Positions 44,979 to 54,589 of a stretch of 64,000 nucleotides of DNA are shown here, piece by piece. The notes beneath the pieces were generated by a model that worked only from the letters and a program-made list of their open reading frames with translations, was not told the origin of the DNA and did not search any database. This DNA is from Candidatus Ulvibacter alkanivorans (GTDB taxonomy: Bacteria > Bacteroidota > Bacteroidia > Flavobacteriales > Flavobacteriaceae). Made by a program: the position numbers and the translations under genes. The stretch spans positions 91,181-155,180 of the forward strand of contig NZ_QOLC01000098.1 of NCBI RefSeq assembly GCF_003333325.1, in the 5' to 3' direction. Position 1 is the first letter of the stretch. Every line of letters starts with the position of its first letter.

Positions 44979-46865
44979 CTACAAAAAGAAATTCCAAACC
45001 AAACCGAATCGGATCACCGGATCGCGATACGGATATCCGGGAGCAGCAAAGTATTCATTCTTGTTAACGAACAAGGCGTTGATGTGCTCGTACTTCACAA
45101 AAATTCGGGTTTGTCGTACCTTGGCGTTAAAGAACAGATCGACCAAAGGAAATCCGCCCAGTTTCACATCATTCTGAACAAAGAACTCTCCCAATACAGG
45201 GTCGTAGGCATTCATGTTGTACGAGCTAAAGTACTTAAAATTGATCCCGGTCTGAAGGAACAACGCTTTTTTAAACCACTCGTCGGTATAATACAGCGAC
45301 TGCCGTGTTACGATCTGCGGCACTTTAAAGACCTCTTCTCCACTCACTGCTTGTTGAAACAGCACCGTATTCGCCAACGAAAATTTGCCGTATGTAAAGG
45401 TTCTTTCTGCTTTCACCTTTAAATAATCTACGCGACCGTCGAACTGAATAGGCGTAGGCGTAGAATCATTAGGGCGCAATCCAAAATAGGTATGATCATC
45501 AATTCCGGTGTAACTTACTGTGGCGTTTAGAAGCTTTTTTGACTGCAACTCAAATTTAAGTTCTTGGGTCTTAACGTTATCGAGATTGTTCTGCCAGTTA
45601 TAATTTACATAATCGCTTTGATACAGCAAAAAGTTAAAGTTGGGAGCCACCGAATGTAGTGTAACACTGGCTTCGGCCTTATTAGTTTCATTTAGGGCAA
45701 AGGCAATAGCACCTTGCAGATAATTCCCGTCAAGGTCCCCCGAAATATTGATAGCTCCTTTTCCGGATATTGCAAATCCGCGATATTCTTTCCTATAGGT
45801 TGCTCCCGCTTGAACAAGGCTTCCTTTGATTCGGTTGCTAATGCGTCCTTCATCTAAAATAAGGACCGAGTCGTACCCATAATTGTAATCGTTGTATCCA
45901 ATAAAACCGGAAATACTTCCGAAGATATTAGAATCGAACTTTGCATACGCCTTGGCATTAAAGTCTTCCAAGGTCACTTTATCCCTAAGGTCTGCCACTT
46001 GATACGATTCTCCAAATTCACTAAACGGACTCCCTTGGGTATAACGGTAAAATTTATCTTCAAAACTTATGGTAGTTCCTAGCGAAACTATCGAGTAGCG
46101 TAAACTATCTTTTTTACTTATTAGCTCGTACTGCTGATCACCATAAAACCGCAGCCCCTCCAATCGGTTCTCCGCATCCTCAAAATTTACTTCCAAGCGC
46201 CCCCTGTCTTCAAAATCGGGGTCGTCGTTTACAAATAACGGAATAGACGCGTCTTGCAATCCGCCATTCTCTTCGTTGGTAATGTCCTGAGCTGCAATAT
46301 GAGCGCGTAGCGAATAACGATTGTTCTTGCTGCTGTAATTAGTTGTAAATCGAAGATTCCCTGTACTGGTTAGGTTATTTTGATATAGCCCCAAAGAGCG
46401 AACCCCTTTGTAGGCAAGCGAAAAATTGAACTGTTTCGAAGTGTTTATGGTAAAGAATGCGTCTAACTGCTGTCCTTGCTCAAAGGCCGTTTTAAAGTAA
46501 AGTTCGGTCAATGGCGTTGGCACATTGAAGTACTGCATGTCATCGATCTCGGCATAATTAAAATGATGACCTTGTGCGGCGAATAGTGGTTTCAAGTTAA
46601 GCGTTGAAAAATCGTAGGCCAGCGTATTATAGGTATGCCCCACATTTGAAAATGGCAACAATTCAAAATTATCCCCTCGTAAGTAATTGAACTTGTATTC
46701 TTTTTCGATCGTTAGCGAGGTATCGACGAAGGTGGTATCACGCTGCGCCGAGATGATCTTATACAGTTCTATGGGTGGTTTTTCTCTTTCTTCGGAAGGA
46801 TCGGCCTGCGCACTTAATAGGCTTGGAAGGCATATACAAAACAATAACAATCCAATTTTTTTCAT
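44979..46865 (-). CDS. Putative outer-membrane porin / beta-barrel protein
   Basis: 628 residues with signal peptide MKKIGLLLFCICLPSLLSAQ. Residues about 80-628 are alternating aromatic and polar strands (YFNVPTPLTELYFKTAFEQG, FNFSLAYKGVRSLGLYQNN), ending VIRFGLVWNFFL with a terminal aromatic pair typical of outer-membrane barrels. The early block TYNTLAYDFSTLNLKPLFAAQGHHFNY matches the putative-porin family of Bacteroidota. Cargo unknown. Diverges from rnhB; the shared 62-bp gap contains a -7 box and a 12-bp palindrome. Confidence 0.78.
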   Translation of the reverse strand: MKKIGLLLFCICLPSLLSAQADPSEEREKPPIELYKIISAQRDTTFVDTSLTIEKEYKFNYLRGDNFELLPFSNVGHTYNTLAYDFSTLNLKPLFAAQGHHFNYAEIDDMQYFNVPTPLTELYFKTAFEQGQQLDAFFTINTSKQFNFSLAYKGVRSLGLYQNNLTSTGNLRFTTNYSSKNNRYSLRAHIAAQDITNEENGGLQDASIPLFVNDDPDFEDRGRLEVNFEDAENRLEGLRFYGDQQYELISKKDSLRYSIVSLGTTISFEDKFYRYTQGSPFSEFGESYQVADLRDKVTLEDFNAKAYAKFDSNIFGSISGFIGYNDYNYGYDSVLILDEGRISNRIKGSLVQAGATYRKEYRGFAISGKGAINISGDLDGNYLQGAIAFALNETNKAEASVTLHSVAPNFNFLLYQSDYVNYNWQNNLDNVKTQELKFELQSKKLLNATVSYTGIDDHTYFGLRPNDSTPTPIQFDGRVDYLKVKAERTFTYGKFSLANTVLFQQAVSGEEVFKVPQIVTRQSLYYTDEWFKKALFLQTGINFKYFSSYNMNAYDPVLGEFFVQNDVKLGGFPLVDLFFNAKVRQTRIFVKYEHINALFVNKNEYFAAPGYPYRDPVIRFGLVWNFFL

Positions 46866-46884
46866 CGATCGATAACTTATGGCG

Positions 46885-46892
46885 CAAAGGTA
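46885..46892 (-). promoter_or_regulatory. Likely -7 box for the putative porin
   Basis: TACCTTTG on the minus strand, 20 bp ahead of the porin ATG. No -33 TTTG at standard spacing was found. Confidence 0.5.
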
Positions 46893-46901
46893 TATTTTTA
46901 A

Positions 46902-46913
46902 ACGGAATTCCGT
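46902..46913. promoter_or_regulatory. Perfect palindrome between divergent promoters
   Basis: ACGGAATTCCGT, a perfect 12-bp inverted repeat between the porin -7 box and a near-match -7 box TATTTTTA for rnhB. A possible operator for one or both genes. Confidence 0.35.
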
Positions 46914-46927
46914 ATTTTTAATTTTAT

Positions 46928-47527
46928 ATGCTGCAACTAAAAATTCATTCCTCCTTATTAGAATGCGGAACCGATGAAGCCGGACGCGGATGTTTGGCAG
47001 GACCCGTTACAGCAGCTGCGGTGATCCTCCCTGACGATTTTAACCATCCTTTTTTAACCGATTCCAAACAACTTTCAGAAAAGAAAAGACTACTGCTTAA
47101 AGAAGTGATCGAAACCGAAGCGAAGGCTTGCGCAGTTGCGCACGTAATGATGGACGAGATCGATACAATAAATATCCTAAACGCTTCGATACTTGCCATG
47201 CATCGTGCCATAGAAAAGCTTACTACTCCACCAGAGTTTATTGCTATTGACGGCAACCGTTTTAAACCCTTCGGAAAAACACCTTACGAATGTGTAATCA
47301 AGGGAGACAGCAAATACTTGCACATTGCAGCTGCATCTATTTTAGCAAAGACCGCACGTGATGCCTTTATGAAACGGATACATGACGATTATCCCATGTA
47401 CAATTGGCAAAAGAACAAGGGGTATCCAACTGTGGAACATCGTGCTGCTATTCAGAAATACGGTGTGTCACCTTTTCATCGAAAAAGTTTTAAGTTACTT
47501 CCCGAACAGTTGAAATTAAAGTTATGA
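46928..47527 (+). CDS. rnhB: Ribonuclease HII
   Basis: 199 residues: [21 protein letters not shown] with the first catalytic Asp16-Glu17, [19 protein letters not shown] with the middle acid and [12 protein letters not shown] with the last. All four acid residues of type 2 RNase H are present. It cuts RNA in RNA-DNA hybrids and single ribonucleotides in DNA. Length is normal. Confidence 0.95.
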   Translation: MLQLKIHSSLLECGTDEAGRGCLAGPVTAAAVILPDDFNHPFLTDSKQLSEKKRLLLKEVIETEAKACAVAHVMMDEIDTINILNASILAMHRAIEKLTTPPEFIAIDGNRFKPFGKTPYECVIKGDSKYLHIAAASILAKTARDAFMKRIHDDYPMYNWQKNKGYPTVEHRAAIQKYGVSPFHRKSFKLLPEQLKLKL

Positions 47528-47655
47528 TTTGGTAAATTTTTCACTAAGTCATTCAGGCACTAAACTGAAAATTGAAAAAACCTAACGCAACATCATTGTT
47601 GAAAACACGTCAATAAACTATAATCAATTGACCAACTTCGCAACCAAAAGCTTGT

Positions 47656-47663
47656 TATTTTTG
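47656..47663 (+). promoter_or_regulatory. -7 box immediately ahead of the 815-residue lipoprotein
   Basis: TATTTTTG ends 5 bp before the ATG at 47669, so a transcript from here would begin at or next to the start codon. Confidence 0.45.
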
Positions 47664-47668
47664 TGTAT

Positions 47669-50113
47669 ATGAAGTTTCTGAAACCCTTCGCAATTGGCTT
47701 GGTCATTCTTGTTGTGTACAGCTGTACAAATAATACAAAAACACAACGAGCACTTATCGATTTTGTTCCTGAAGACACCCAGCTAGTATTTAAAATTGCC
47801 AGTTGGGACGGACTTCAAACTGATATTGCGAACAATAGTTTAATAGCTCAGTTTAGTGATACTAAAGTTTCGGCGTTTTTTTCTGAAAAAGCCACATTAT
47901 TACATTATCTCGAGCCTACTTCACCTGCGCTACTCGCCATCAACAAATTATCTGATTCTACGGCTGCGTATACAGTCATTACCCGACTTACCGAAGGATT
48001 GTTCGAAACCGATTCGATCGCAAATAAATCGATAGAAACACTCACCTACGACGATATTTCGATACAACGTGTTACGATCGATGATCAAATTGCATTTACC
48101 GCCGTACAGGATAGTATCTTTATCGGTTCCTCATCGCAGCGTATACTTCAAGATATTTTGAAGGGTAGTACAGAGAAGACCGAAACTTTTGAAAAAGTGT
48201 ATTCGGTAAAAAGTGAAGCCGATTTTTCGATTTTGTATAGAGCGAATGCCATAGCGGTAACCGATTCTACGCAATACAACCTCGGTTCTTGGGCCACTTT
48301 AGATCTTACCGTACTACCAAATGGTATAACCGGTACCGGCGTATTGTTGGCTCAGGATACCGTACCGCAACTACTATCAGTTTTTAAAGGACAAGTCCCT
48401 CAACAAAACACCATTGCGAATGTAATCCCAACCGATGCATTAGATGCGGTAGTCTTTACTTATAATGATGCTTCAGCACTTAAAACTGCCTTGCGCAATT
48501 TCGAAGGTACCCAGACGGACCCCTCCCCGACCGGGATCTTTGAAACCTTGAGCGAAATTGGCAGTATTGAACTAAAGAACGGGATTGTTGTCGCAGCAAA
48601 TAGTACCGACGCTATGTTAACCCATGAAGCATTAGCGCCATTTTTAACCGAAGTAAGTAGTTTTAGAGAAGTCACTATTTATAGTTTTAGTGAAGAGCGT
48701 CTTTTTTCTGAAACCATGTCCCCCTTAATTCCGCAAACCAATACCGCTTTTGCGATTCAATTAGACTCCTATTTTGTTTTTGCCCCAACTGAAGATCTTG
48801 CAAACCAAATGATCATTGCGTATAAGAACAATGATATATTGGCGGCAACACCTTATTATAAAGAGGCAGCGTCAAGATTGAGTACATCGGCTTCATTGGT
48901 TGTTTACAAGATGAATGGAAGCATAGGTACGGCACTCAGCCGGTTATTTACTGAGGCGGCTGCTTCAGAAATTAGATCGGTTTCCATAAAGAAGTACCCA
49001 CTTGCCGTAGTACAGCTGGTACACGATAGAGATTTTGCTCATATAAACTTGGTTTGTAAAGAGATTTCCAATGGTGTAAGGCTATCCGGATCGGTTTCCG
49101 AAGAATTCACCCAACAAATAGATCAAGAAATATTAGGGCCTCCTACCTTTTTCAGCAATCATAGAACAAAAGGGCAAGATGTTGTGGTACAAGATGTAAC
49201 CAATACGCTACACCTAATCTCTGCCGGTGGCAAGGTGCTTTGGGATAAAAAATTGGACGGTCCAATTCTTGGTGGGATTGAAGAAGTGGATCTTTTAAGA
49301 AATGGTAAAAAACAGCTTGCTTTCACGACGCCCTCTACCTTCTATATACTAGACAGAAATGGATCGGAAGTAGCTCCATTTCCTATAAAATTCAAAGACA
49401 AAGTTACGCAACCGCTTTCTGTTTTCGACTATGACAACAACAGGAGGTATCGGTTTGTGATCACCCAGGGTGACGAGGTACTTATGTACGATCGTAATGC
49501 ACAGATCGTATCCGGTTTTACTTTCAAGAACGCGTCATCTGAAATCGTTCAGCCACCGAAACACATTCGTATGGGTAATAAGGATTATATCGTGATCCCG
49601 GAAGAAAACGGAAAACTCAATATTTTAAGTCGGGTTGGAAAATCTAGAGTCTCAGTTTCAAAAAAGTATGATTTTTCAGAAATACCCATTACCTACGAAG
49701 GCAACGAATTTGTTGTTATCACTAAAGAAATGAGCAAGGAGCGTATTTCACAAAGTGGAAAAACCGCGTCACAGCCATTGAACGTTTCGAATAGTTATTG
49801 GTTTACGAGCATGGGCAGAACTAAAGTCACTCTCGATGATAATTTACTGCGTATTAATGGAAAGCTGGTCGAATTGCCTTTTGGTATATATACGCGACCT
49901 ACTGTCTTATCCACACGTCAATCCACCTATATAGCGCTTACTGAAACACAAGAGAACAAAGTATATGTTTTTACCAAAGACGGAACGTTGGTAACCGGCT
50001 TCCCCATCTACGGTGGCAGTATCCCGCAACTCGCCTATGATGCACGCACGAAAAAGATCTTACTCACCACACAAGGGGACAATCGAGAAATTATTGTATA
50101 TAAGTTGCACTAA
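47669..50113 (+). CDS. Large lipoprotein with DUF3352-like and beta-propeller-like halves
   Basis: 814 residues from MKFLKPFAIGLVILVVYSC; an in-frame GTG 6 bp upstream overlaps the -7 box. Lipobox VYSC, so it is membrane-anchored. Residues about 25-450 are made of repeated blocks like FVPEDTQLVFKIASWDGLQ, similar to DUF3352. From about 470 on come propeller-like blades: VTNTLHLISAGGKVLWDKKLDGPILG and ENKVYVFTKDGTLVTGFPIYGG. Function unknown. rnhB lies upstream, without evident link. Confidence 0.6.
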   Translation: MKFLKPFAIGLVILVVYSCTNNTKTQRALIDFVPEDTQLVFKIASWDGLQTDIANNSLIAQFSDTKVSAFFSEKATLLHYLEPTSPALLAINKLSDSTAAYTVITRLTEGLFETDSIANKSIETLTYDDISIQRVTIDDQIAFTAVQDSIFIGSSSQRILQDILKGSTEKTETFEKVYSVKSEADFSILYRANAIAVTDSTQYNLGSWATLDLTVLPNGITGTGVLLAQDTVPQLLSVFKGQVPQQNTIANVIPTDALDAVVFTYNDASALKTALRNFEGTQTDPSPTGIFETLSEIGSIELKNGIVVAANSTDAMLTHEALAPFLTEVSSFREVTIYSFSEERLFSETMSPLIPQTNTAFAIQLDSYFVFAPTEDLANQMIIAYKNNDILAATPYYKEAASRLSTSASLVVYKMNGSIGTALSRLFTEAAASEIRSVSIKKYPLAVVQLVHDRDFAHINLVCKEISNGVRLSGSVSEEFTQQIDQEILGPPTFFSNHRTKGQDVVVQDVTNTLHLISAGGKVLWDKKLDGPILGGIEEVDLLRNGKKQLAFTTPSTFYILDRNGSEVAPFPIKFKDKVTQPLSVFDYDNNRRYRFVITQGDEVLMYDRNAQIVSGFTFKNASSEIVQPPKHIRMGNKDYIVIPEENGKLNILSRVGKSRVSVSKKYDFSEIPITYEGNEFVVITKEMSKERISQSGKTASQPLNVSNSYWFTSMGRTKVTLDDNLLRINGKLVELPFGIYTRPTVLSTRQSTYIALTETQENKVYVFTKDGTLVTGFPIYGGSIPQLAYDARTKKILLTTQGDNREIIVYKLH

Positions 50114-50313
50114 GTGCGTGTGCTTAGGGGTTTTAAAAATTATTTTGTATTTTAGGTTTTCAATGATCGGTTAGTATAACTGGTCGCAATTAATCGCTTA
50201 CTGAACTTAAACGCATTCAGACGTACTCCTCCTAATTTGAGACCAATAAATAAACAGCTGATCTTTGAAGGCAAGATAAGTCAACATACTAATGTCTAAT
50301 TAAATTTAATCTG

Positions 50314-51003
50314 ATGAAAAATCTAATTGTAACTTTCATTTTACTTCTTTCCACATCTTTAATCATGATCGCTCAAAATTCCTGTAGTGTGTACTATCCG
50401 TTTACCGAAGGTGCCACCGCAGAAATAACATCTTATGACAGGAAAGACCGAGTGGCAGCGGTAGTAACCTATACGGTAGAAGAAGTTCGAGATACGGGCG
50501 ATGCACTAGTAGCTACTATGAGCAGCCAAATTAAAGATGAAGATAACGAAGAATTAGCCGAAACCACATACGACATCACCTGTGTAGATGACAAGATTGC
50601 GATCGATTTCAAATCGATGATTAGTCCGCAAATGATGGAACAGTTTGGCGATATGGATTATGAGGTAACTGGCTCTAATCTGGAGATCCCAAATTCACTT
50701 TCCGTTGGACAATCGCTTCCTGACGCCGATCTACAAATGAAAATCAATATGGCGGGGATCAATATGAATATGAATGTTGCTATTACCGATAGAGAAGTGA
50801 CCGGCCAAGAAACTGTTACTACTCCTGCCGGGACTTTCGACTGCTACGTTATAAGGTATACGGTCGAAACCAAGATGGGCATGGGACAACGCGGTACCGC
50901 ACTACAATGGATTGCCGAAGGGGTAGGAATGGTAAAGCAAGTGGATTATAACAAACGCGGTAAAGTAACCAGTAAAAGTTTATTGACCGCCTTCAGCGAG
51001 TGA
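50314..51003 (+). CDS. Secreted TapB-family (DUF3108-like) protein
   Basis: 229 residues with signal peptide MKNLIVTFILLLSTSLIMIAQ and SCSVYYPFTEGATAEITSYDRKD, then TPAGTFDCYVIRYTVETKMGM and IAEGVGMVKQVDYNKRGK, the TapB-like pattern. The family is a beta-sandwich exported protein of unknown role. Three cysteines remain after the signal. The last 24 bp overlap the convergent lipB gene. The 200 bp upstream show no clear promoter. Confidence 0.7.
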   Translation: MKNLIVTFILLLSTSLIMIAQNSCSVYYPFTEGATAEITSYDRKDRVAAVVTYTVEEVRDTGDALVATMSSQIKDEDNEELAETTYDITCVDDKIAIDFKSMISPQMMEQFGDMDYEVTGSNLEIPNSLSVGQSLPDADLQMKINMAGINMNMNVAITDREVTGQETVTTPAGTFDCYVIRYTVETKMGMGQRGTALQWIAEGVGMVKQVDYNKRGKVTSKSLLTAFSE

Positions 51004-51705
51004 TTTTTCAATAAGTTCTGCCTCAAATAATTGCGCAAAATGTTTGCGTAATTTGGCTTTTACCTCGTCCAAGGGAATGACTGCTTGGGCGAGTTCCACA
51101 TTAAGCGATGTAACGGCCTTCCCTTTAATTCCGCATGGAATCATATGATCGAAATACCCTAGATCTGCATTCACGTTTAATGCAAATCCGTGCATGGTAA
51201 CCCATCGACTTGCACGTACGCCCATTGCACAAATTTTTCTTGCAAAGGGGGTCCCTACATCTAACCAAACCCCTGTTTCACCTTTAGACCGCTCTGCTTT
51301 TAGCCCGTATTCTGCAAGCGTCCTAATGATCATTTCTTCTAGCAAACGCAAGTATTTGTGTATATCGGTAAAGAAATTCTCAAGATCCAATATAGGGTAG
51401 CCCACGATCTGTCCCGGTCCGTGATATGTTATATCGCCTCCCCGATTAATCTTGTAAAAATTAGCGTTGATCTCTTTTAATTTTTCTTCGGAAACCAATA
51501 AGTTAGAAAGGTCGCCACTTTTACCCAAGGTATAGACATGTGGATGTTCTACAAACAGAAAGTGGTTGGTCGTGGCCAACCCAGCATCTTCTCTTCGGTT
51601 CTTGATCTTAGTGTCGACAATGGCTTTGAACAATTGTTCTTGGTAGTCCCACGTAAGTTTATAGTCTTTTAACCCTAGATCTTCTATTTCAATTCGCTTA
51701 TTCAC
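50980..51705 (-). CDS. lipB: Lipoyl(octanoyl) transferase
   Basis: 241 residues with RGGDITYHGPGQIVGYP, the LipB signature, the catalytic Lys in ARKICAMGVRASRWVTMHG and Cys in MIPCGIKGKAVTS. It moves octanoyl groups from ACP to lipoyl domains, such as those of the Pdh E2 (23809) and glycine cleavage GcvH. Shares its last eight codons with the convergent TapB-like gene. The lipoprotein gene upstream ends 3 bp ahead. Confidence 0.95.
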   Translation of the reverse strand: MNKRIEIEDLGLKDYKLTWDYQEQLFKAIVDTKIKNRREDAGLATTNHFLFVEHPHVYTLGKSGDLSNLLVSEEKLKEINANFYKINRGGDITYHGPGQIVGYPILDLENFFTDIHKYLRLLEEMIIRTLAEYGLKAERSKGETGVWLDVGTPFARKICAMGVRASRWVTMHGFALNVNADLGYFDHMIPCGIKGKAVTSLNVELAQAVIPLDEVKAKLRKHFAQLFEAELIEKSLAEGGQ

Positions 51706-51708
51706 ACA

Positions 51709-52449
51709 CTATTCTTCTAATTCGACAACGAGGTCGAGGACATCTGGGTTCTTAAAATACGCTAGGAAAGTTCGTTCTACTTCTATGGTCTTTCCATCAA
51801 GTGAGAAGGTAGCATCTTCGATAGAGGATGATTTAATGCGCTTCGGAAAGGTATATTTTAAATTGTACTTCATTCCCGACATAAAAGCTTCTGCTTCCTT
51901 CAAGCTATCTATTTGTTTACGGTGTTTTTCTTCATCCTTGATATACGAATCACGAGTAAAAGTCCCGTCGGTATATGAATATCGCACGCCAATTAGATCT
52001 GATTCTGAACTGTTGTTAGATTCGGAAGTCACATCTTGTGTACTAGGCATTAGTCCTTCTCCTTGCTCAAAGGCCTTCATTAAGTCGTTGGCTTCGGAAA
52101 CATTTTTGAAGTCGGTGAACACACTCATTATCATAAGGTCGGTTTCGGGATCTGCCAAAACTCTTACATTATAATTTTCCATGGCCTTGAGACGTTCTTG
52201 CTCTGCCTTTGGAAGTTTTGCGATACTATCCTTCTTTTCGATTAAAATATCTCGAAAGGCAACTGTGGTGTCGGTTTTTACCATAGTTGAATCCTTGGCG
52301 AATTCTCCACTAAATGCCATCATTTCACTCACATCCATTCCTATGGTCATACGACCGGTTCCATCCTCGTTTAACACCATGGTCTCGCTAAACTGGCAAC
52401 TTATCATGGTAACAGCTGCAACAAATAGTACAAGTAAACGTGTATACAT
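51709..52449 (-). CDS. Lipoprotein, unknown family
   Basis: 246 residues with MYTRLLVLFVAAVTMISC, lipobox MISC. The mature part starts QFSETMVLNEDGTGRMTIGMDVS, with a C-terminal KRTF...FSLDGKTIEVERTFLAYFKNP beta pattern and a charged middle. Not recognised as a family with known role. It lies between a Pmp3-like gene and lipB on the same strand, 2-3 bp apart, so one transcript is likely. Confidence 0.65.
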   Translation of the reverse strand: MYTRLLVLFVAAVTMISCQFSETMVLNEDGTGRMTIGMDVSEMMAFSGEFAKDSTMVKTDTTVAFRDILIEKKDSIAKLPKAEQERLKAMENYNVRVLADPETDLMIMSVFTDFKNVSEANDLMKAFEQGEGLMPSTQDVTSESNNSSESDLIGVRYSYTDGTFTRDSYIKDEEKHRKQIDSLKEAEAFMSGMKYNLKYTFPKRIKSSSIEDATFSLDGKTIEVERTFLAYFKNPDVLDLVVELEE

Positions 52450-52452
52450 ATC

Positions 52453-52611
52453 TTAGTTTTTAGGGTTATTTAAAATAATGAGAGCTGCAATAACTCCGGG
52501 AATCCACCCACAAACGGTCAAAATTAATACAATTAAAATAGAACCACAGCCTTTGTCGATAACTGCTAAAGGTGGAAACAAAATAGAAAGCAATACTCTC
52601 CAAAAACTCAT
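52453..52611 (-). CDS. yqaE: Small Pmp3/YqaE-family membrane protein
   Basis: 52 residues, MSFWRVLLSILFPPLAVID followed by KGCGSILIVLILTVCGWIPGVIAALIIL and a NNPKN end. Two membrane helices with PPLAV and the C-terminal WIPGVIAAL are the Pmp3/YqaE signature. In yeast and plants, Pmp3 proteins control membrane potential under salt stress; in bacteria the role is unclear. It starts an apparent yqaE-lipoprotein-lipB operon, and a TAAATTTG -7 box lies only 4 bp before the ATG. Confidence 0.85.
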   Translation of the reverse strand: MSFWRVLLSILFPPLAVIDKGCGSILIVLILTVCGWIPGVIAALIILNNPKN

Positions 52612-52615
52612 AATA

Positions 52616-52623
52616 CAAATTTA
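52616..52623 (-). promoter_or_regulatory. -7 box for the Pmp3-like gene
   Basis: TAAATTTG on the minus strand ends 4 bp before the ATG, so the message may be leaderless. Confidence 0.4.
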
Positions 52624-52674
52624 CAATTATTATTCAAGGTATTGGTAGAACTAAAATTCCTTTTGTTACACCTA

Positions 52675-52705
52675 TTGATTAAGACCTACATTGTGCTTAT
52701 CTTTG
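52675..52705 (+). promoter_or_regulatory. Promoter for lysS
   Basis: TTG at 52675-52677, 20-bp spacer, TATCTTTG at 52698-52705, 22 bp ahead of the ATG. Confidence 0.6.
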
Positions 52706-52727
52706 CAGCTTATTTTCAAGACATTCT

Positions 52728-54422
52728 ATGCAACTTTCAGAACTCGAACTCATACGTAGAGAAAAACGTACACAATTACAGAATTTAGGAATCAATCCGT
52801 ATCCGGCAGACCTTTATCCCGTAACTACTACCAGCGAAGAAATAAAACAAGATTTTTCCGAAGGAAAAAAGGTGGTAATTGCAGGGCGTTTAATGTCGCG
52901 TCGAATTCAAGGAAAAGCTTCTTTTGCAGAGTTACAAGATGCTAAAGGACGAATTCAAGTATACTTTAATCGTGATGAGATCTGTACCGGTGAAGACAAA
53001 AGCAAGTACAACGATATTTACAAAAAGTTGCTCGACATTGGCGATTTTATTGGTATAGAAGGAGAATTGTTTACAACCCAAGTGGGTGAGAAAACAGTAC
53101 TGGTTAAAGATTTTACTTTACTATCGAAAGCCTTGAAACCACTTCCACAACCTAGAGTTGATTCTGAAGGAAAGGTACACGATGCCTTTACAGATCCGGA
53201 ACAACGCTACCGACAACGATATGCCGACTTAGTAGTAAATCCTCATGTGAAAGAAGTATTCATAAAGCGTACAAAGTTGTTTAACGCCATGCGTACATTC
53301 TTTAATGAGCGAGGTTATTTTGAAGTAGAAACACCCATCTTACAACCAATTCCGGGAGGTGCAGCTGCAAGACCTTTTGTTACACATCACAATTCATTAG
53401 ACATCCCATTGTATATGCGGATCGCAAATGAATTATACCTGAAACGGTTAATCGTTGGGGGATTCGATGGCGTCTATGAGTTTAGCAAGAACTTTCGAAA
53501 TGAAGGAATGGATCGCACCCATAATCCTGAATTTACAGCGATGGAAATCTATGTGGCCTATAAAGACTACAACTGGATGATGGAATTTTGTGAAAACCTA
53601 CTCGAATATTGTGCGAAAGAGGTAAACGGAACCACACAAGCAACTTTTGGTGAACATACTGTTGATTTTAAAGCACCGTATCCGCGTGTAACTATGGCCC
53701 AAGCCATTCAAAAGTTTACCGGATTCGATATAACCGATAAAACTGAAGAGGAGATTCGTACCGCGGCCGAAAATCTTGGTGTTGCTGTAGATGACACCAT
53801 GGGAAAAGGAAAATTGATCGATGAAATCTTCGGTGAAAAATGTGAAGGTAATTTTATACAACCAACCTTTATCACCGATTATCCCAAAGAGATGAGTCCG
53901 CTGTGTAAAGAACATCGTGACAACCCGGAACTGACAGAACGTTTCGAACTTATGGTCTGCGGAAAAGAGATAGCTAATGCTTACAGCGAACTCAACGATC
54001 CTATCGACCAACGCGAACGCTTTGAGGCACAATTAAAACTTGCCGAAAAAGGAGACGATGAAGCCATGTTTATTGATCATGATTTTCTTCGCGCCCTCGA
54101 ATACGGAATGCCACCTACCAGCGGTATGGGTATTGGGATGGATCGACTCATAATGTATCTCACCAATAATCCGTCCATTCAAGAGGTATTGTTCTTCCCG
54201 CAAATGAAACCAGAGAAAAAGGCAGTTGCAATGACAGAAGAAGAAAAAGCCGTCTTTAAGATCCTAAAAGCAGATACAGGAGATAAAATGGAACTAGAAG
54301 TGCTGAAAAAATCTAGCGGTTTAAGTAATAAAAAATGGGACAAAGCAATTAAGGGGTTAACCAAGAACAAATTGGCTAAAGTCGAAAAAACGGAGGACGG
54401 ATTGTTCGTAACCGCCGTATAG
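52728..54422 (+). CDS. lysS: Lysyl-tRNA synthetase, class II
   Basis: 564 residues. OB-fold anticodon domain near 55-145, class II motif 2 FRNEGMDRTHNPEFTAMEIY, motif 3 GMGIGMDRLIMYLTN. The sequence continues past motif 3 with a Lys/Glu-rich tail of about 70 residues (KAVFKILKADTGDKMELEVLKKSSGLS), found in Bacteroidota LysRS. It charges tRNA-Lys. Own promoter and a bidirectional terminator. Confidence 0.95.
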   Translation: MQLSELELIRREKRTQLQNLGINPYPADLYPVTTTSEEIKQDFSEGKKVVIAGRLMSRRIQGKASFAELQDAKGRIQVYFNRDEICTGEDKSKYNDIYKKLLDIGDFIGIEGELFTTQVGEKTVLVKDFTLLSKALKPLPQPRVDSEGKVHDAFTDPEQRYRQRYADLVVNPHVKEVFIKRTKLFNAMRTFFNERGYFEVETPILQPIPGGAAARPFVTHHNSLDIPLYMRIANELYLKRLIVGGFDGVYEFSKNFRNEGMDRTHNPEFTAMEIYVAYKDYNWMMEFCENLLEYCAKEVNGTTQATFGEHTVDFKAPYPRVTMAQAIQKFTGFDITDKTEEEIRTAAENLGVAVDDTMGKGKLIDEIFGEKCEGNFIQPTFITDYPKEMSPLCKEHRDNPELTERFELMVCGKEIANAYSELNDPIDQRERFEAQLKLAEKGDDEAMFIDHDFLRALEYGMPPTSGMGIGMDRLIMYLTNNPSIQEVLFFPQMKPEKKAVAMTEEEKAVFKILKADTGDKMELEVLKKSSGLSNKKWDKAIKGLTKNKLAKVEKTEDGLFVTAV

Positions 54423-54462
54423 TAAATGCTAGTATGTGCTAAACGAGCAACCAAAAAACGGT

Positions 54463-54495
54463 AAAAAGCGACTCATAGTTGAGTCGCTTTTTTTT
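54463..54495. terminator. Bidirectional terminator between lysS and the toroid protein gene
   Basis: Stem AAAAAGCGACTC / GAGTCGCTTTTT, loop ATAGTT, with T8 on one side and A-run on the other. Confidence 0.85.
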
Positions 54496-54589
54496 ATAAA
54501 CACCGCTCACAGTATTCCTACCCTTTGGCATAGGTGGTCCAACTATTAACTTGGAAACTGCAAGCGATGTTTTTCCACCAACCTAACTT

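Noticed and set aside
53598..54032. Minus-strand 144-residue frame inside lysS
   Set aside because: Fully within lysS coding sequence on the other strand, with no start context and no known family.
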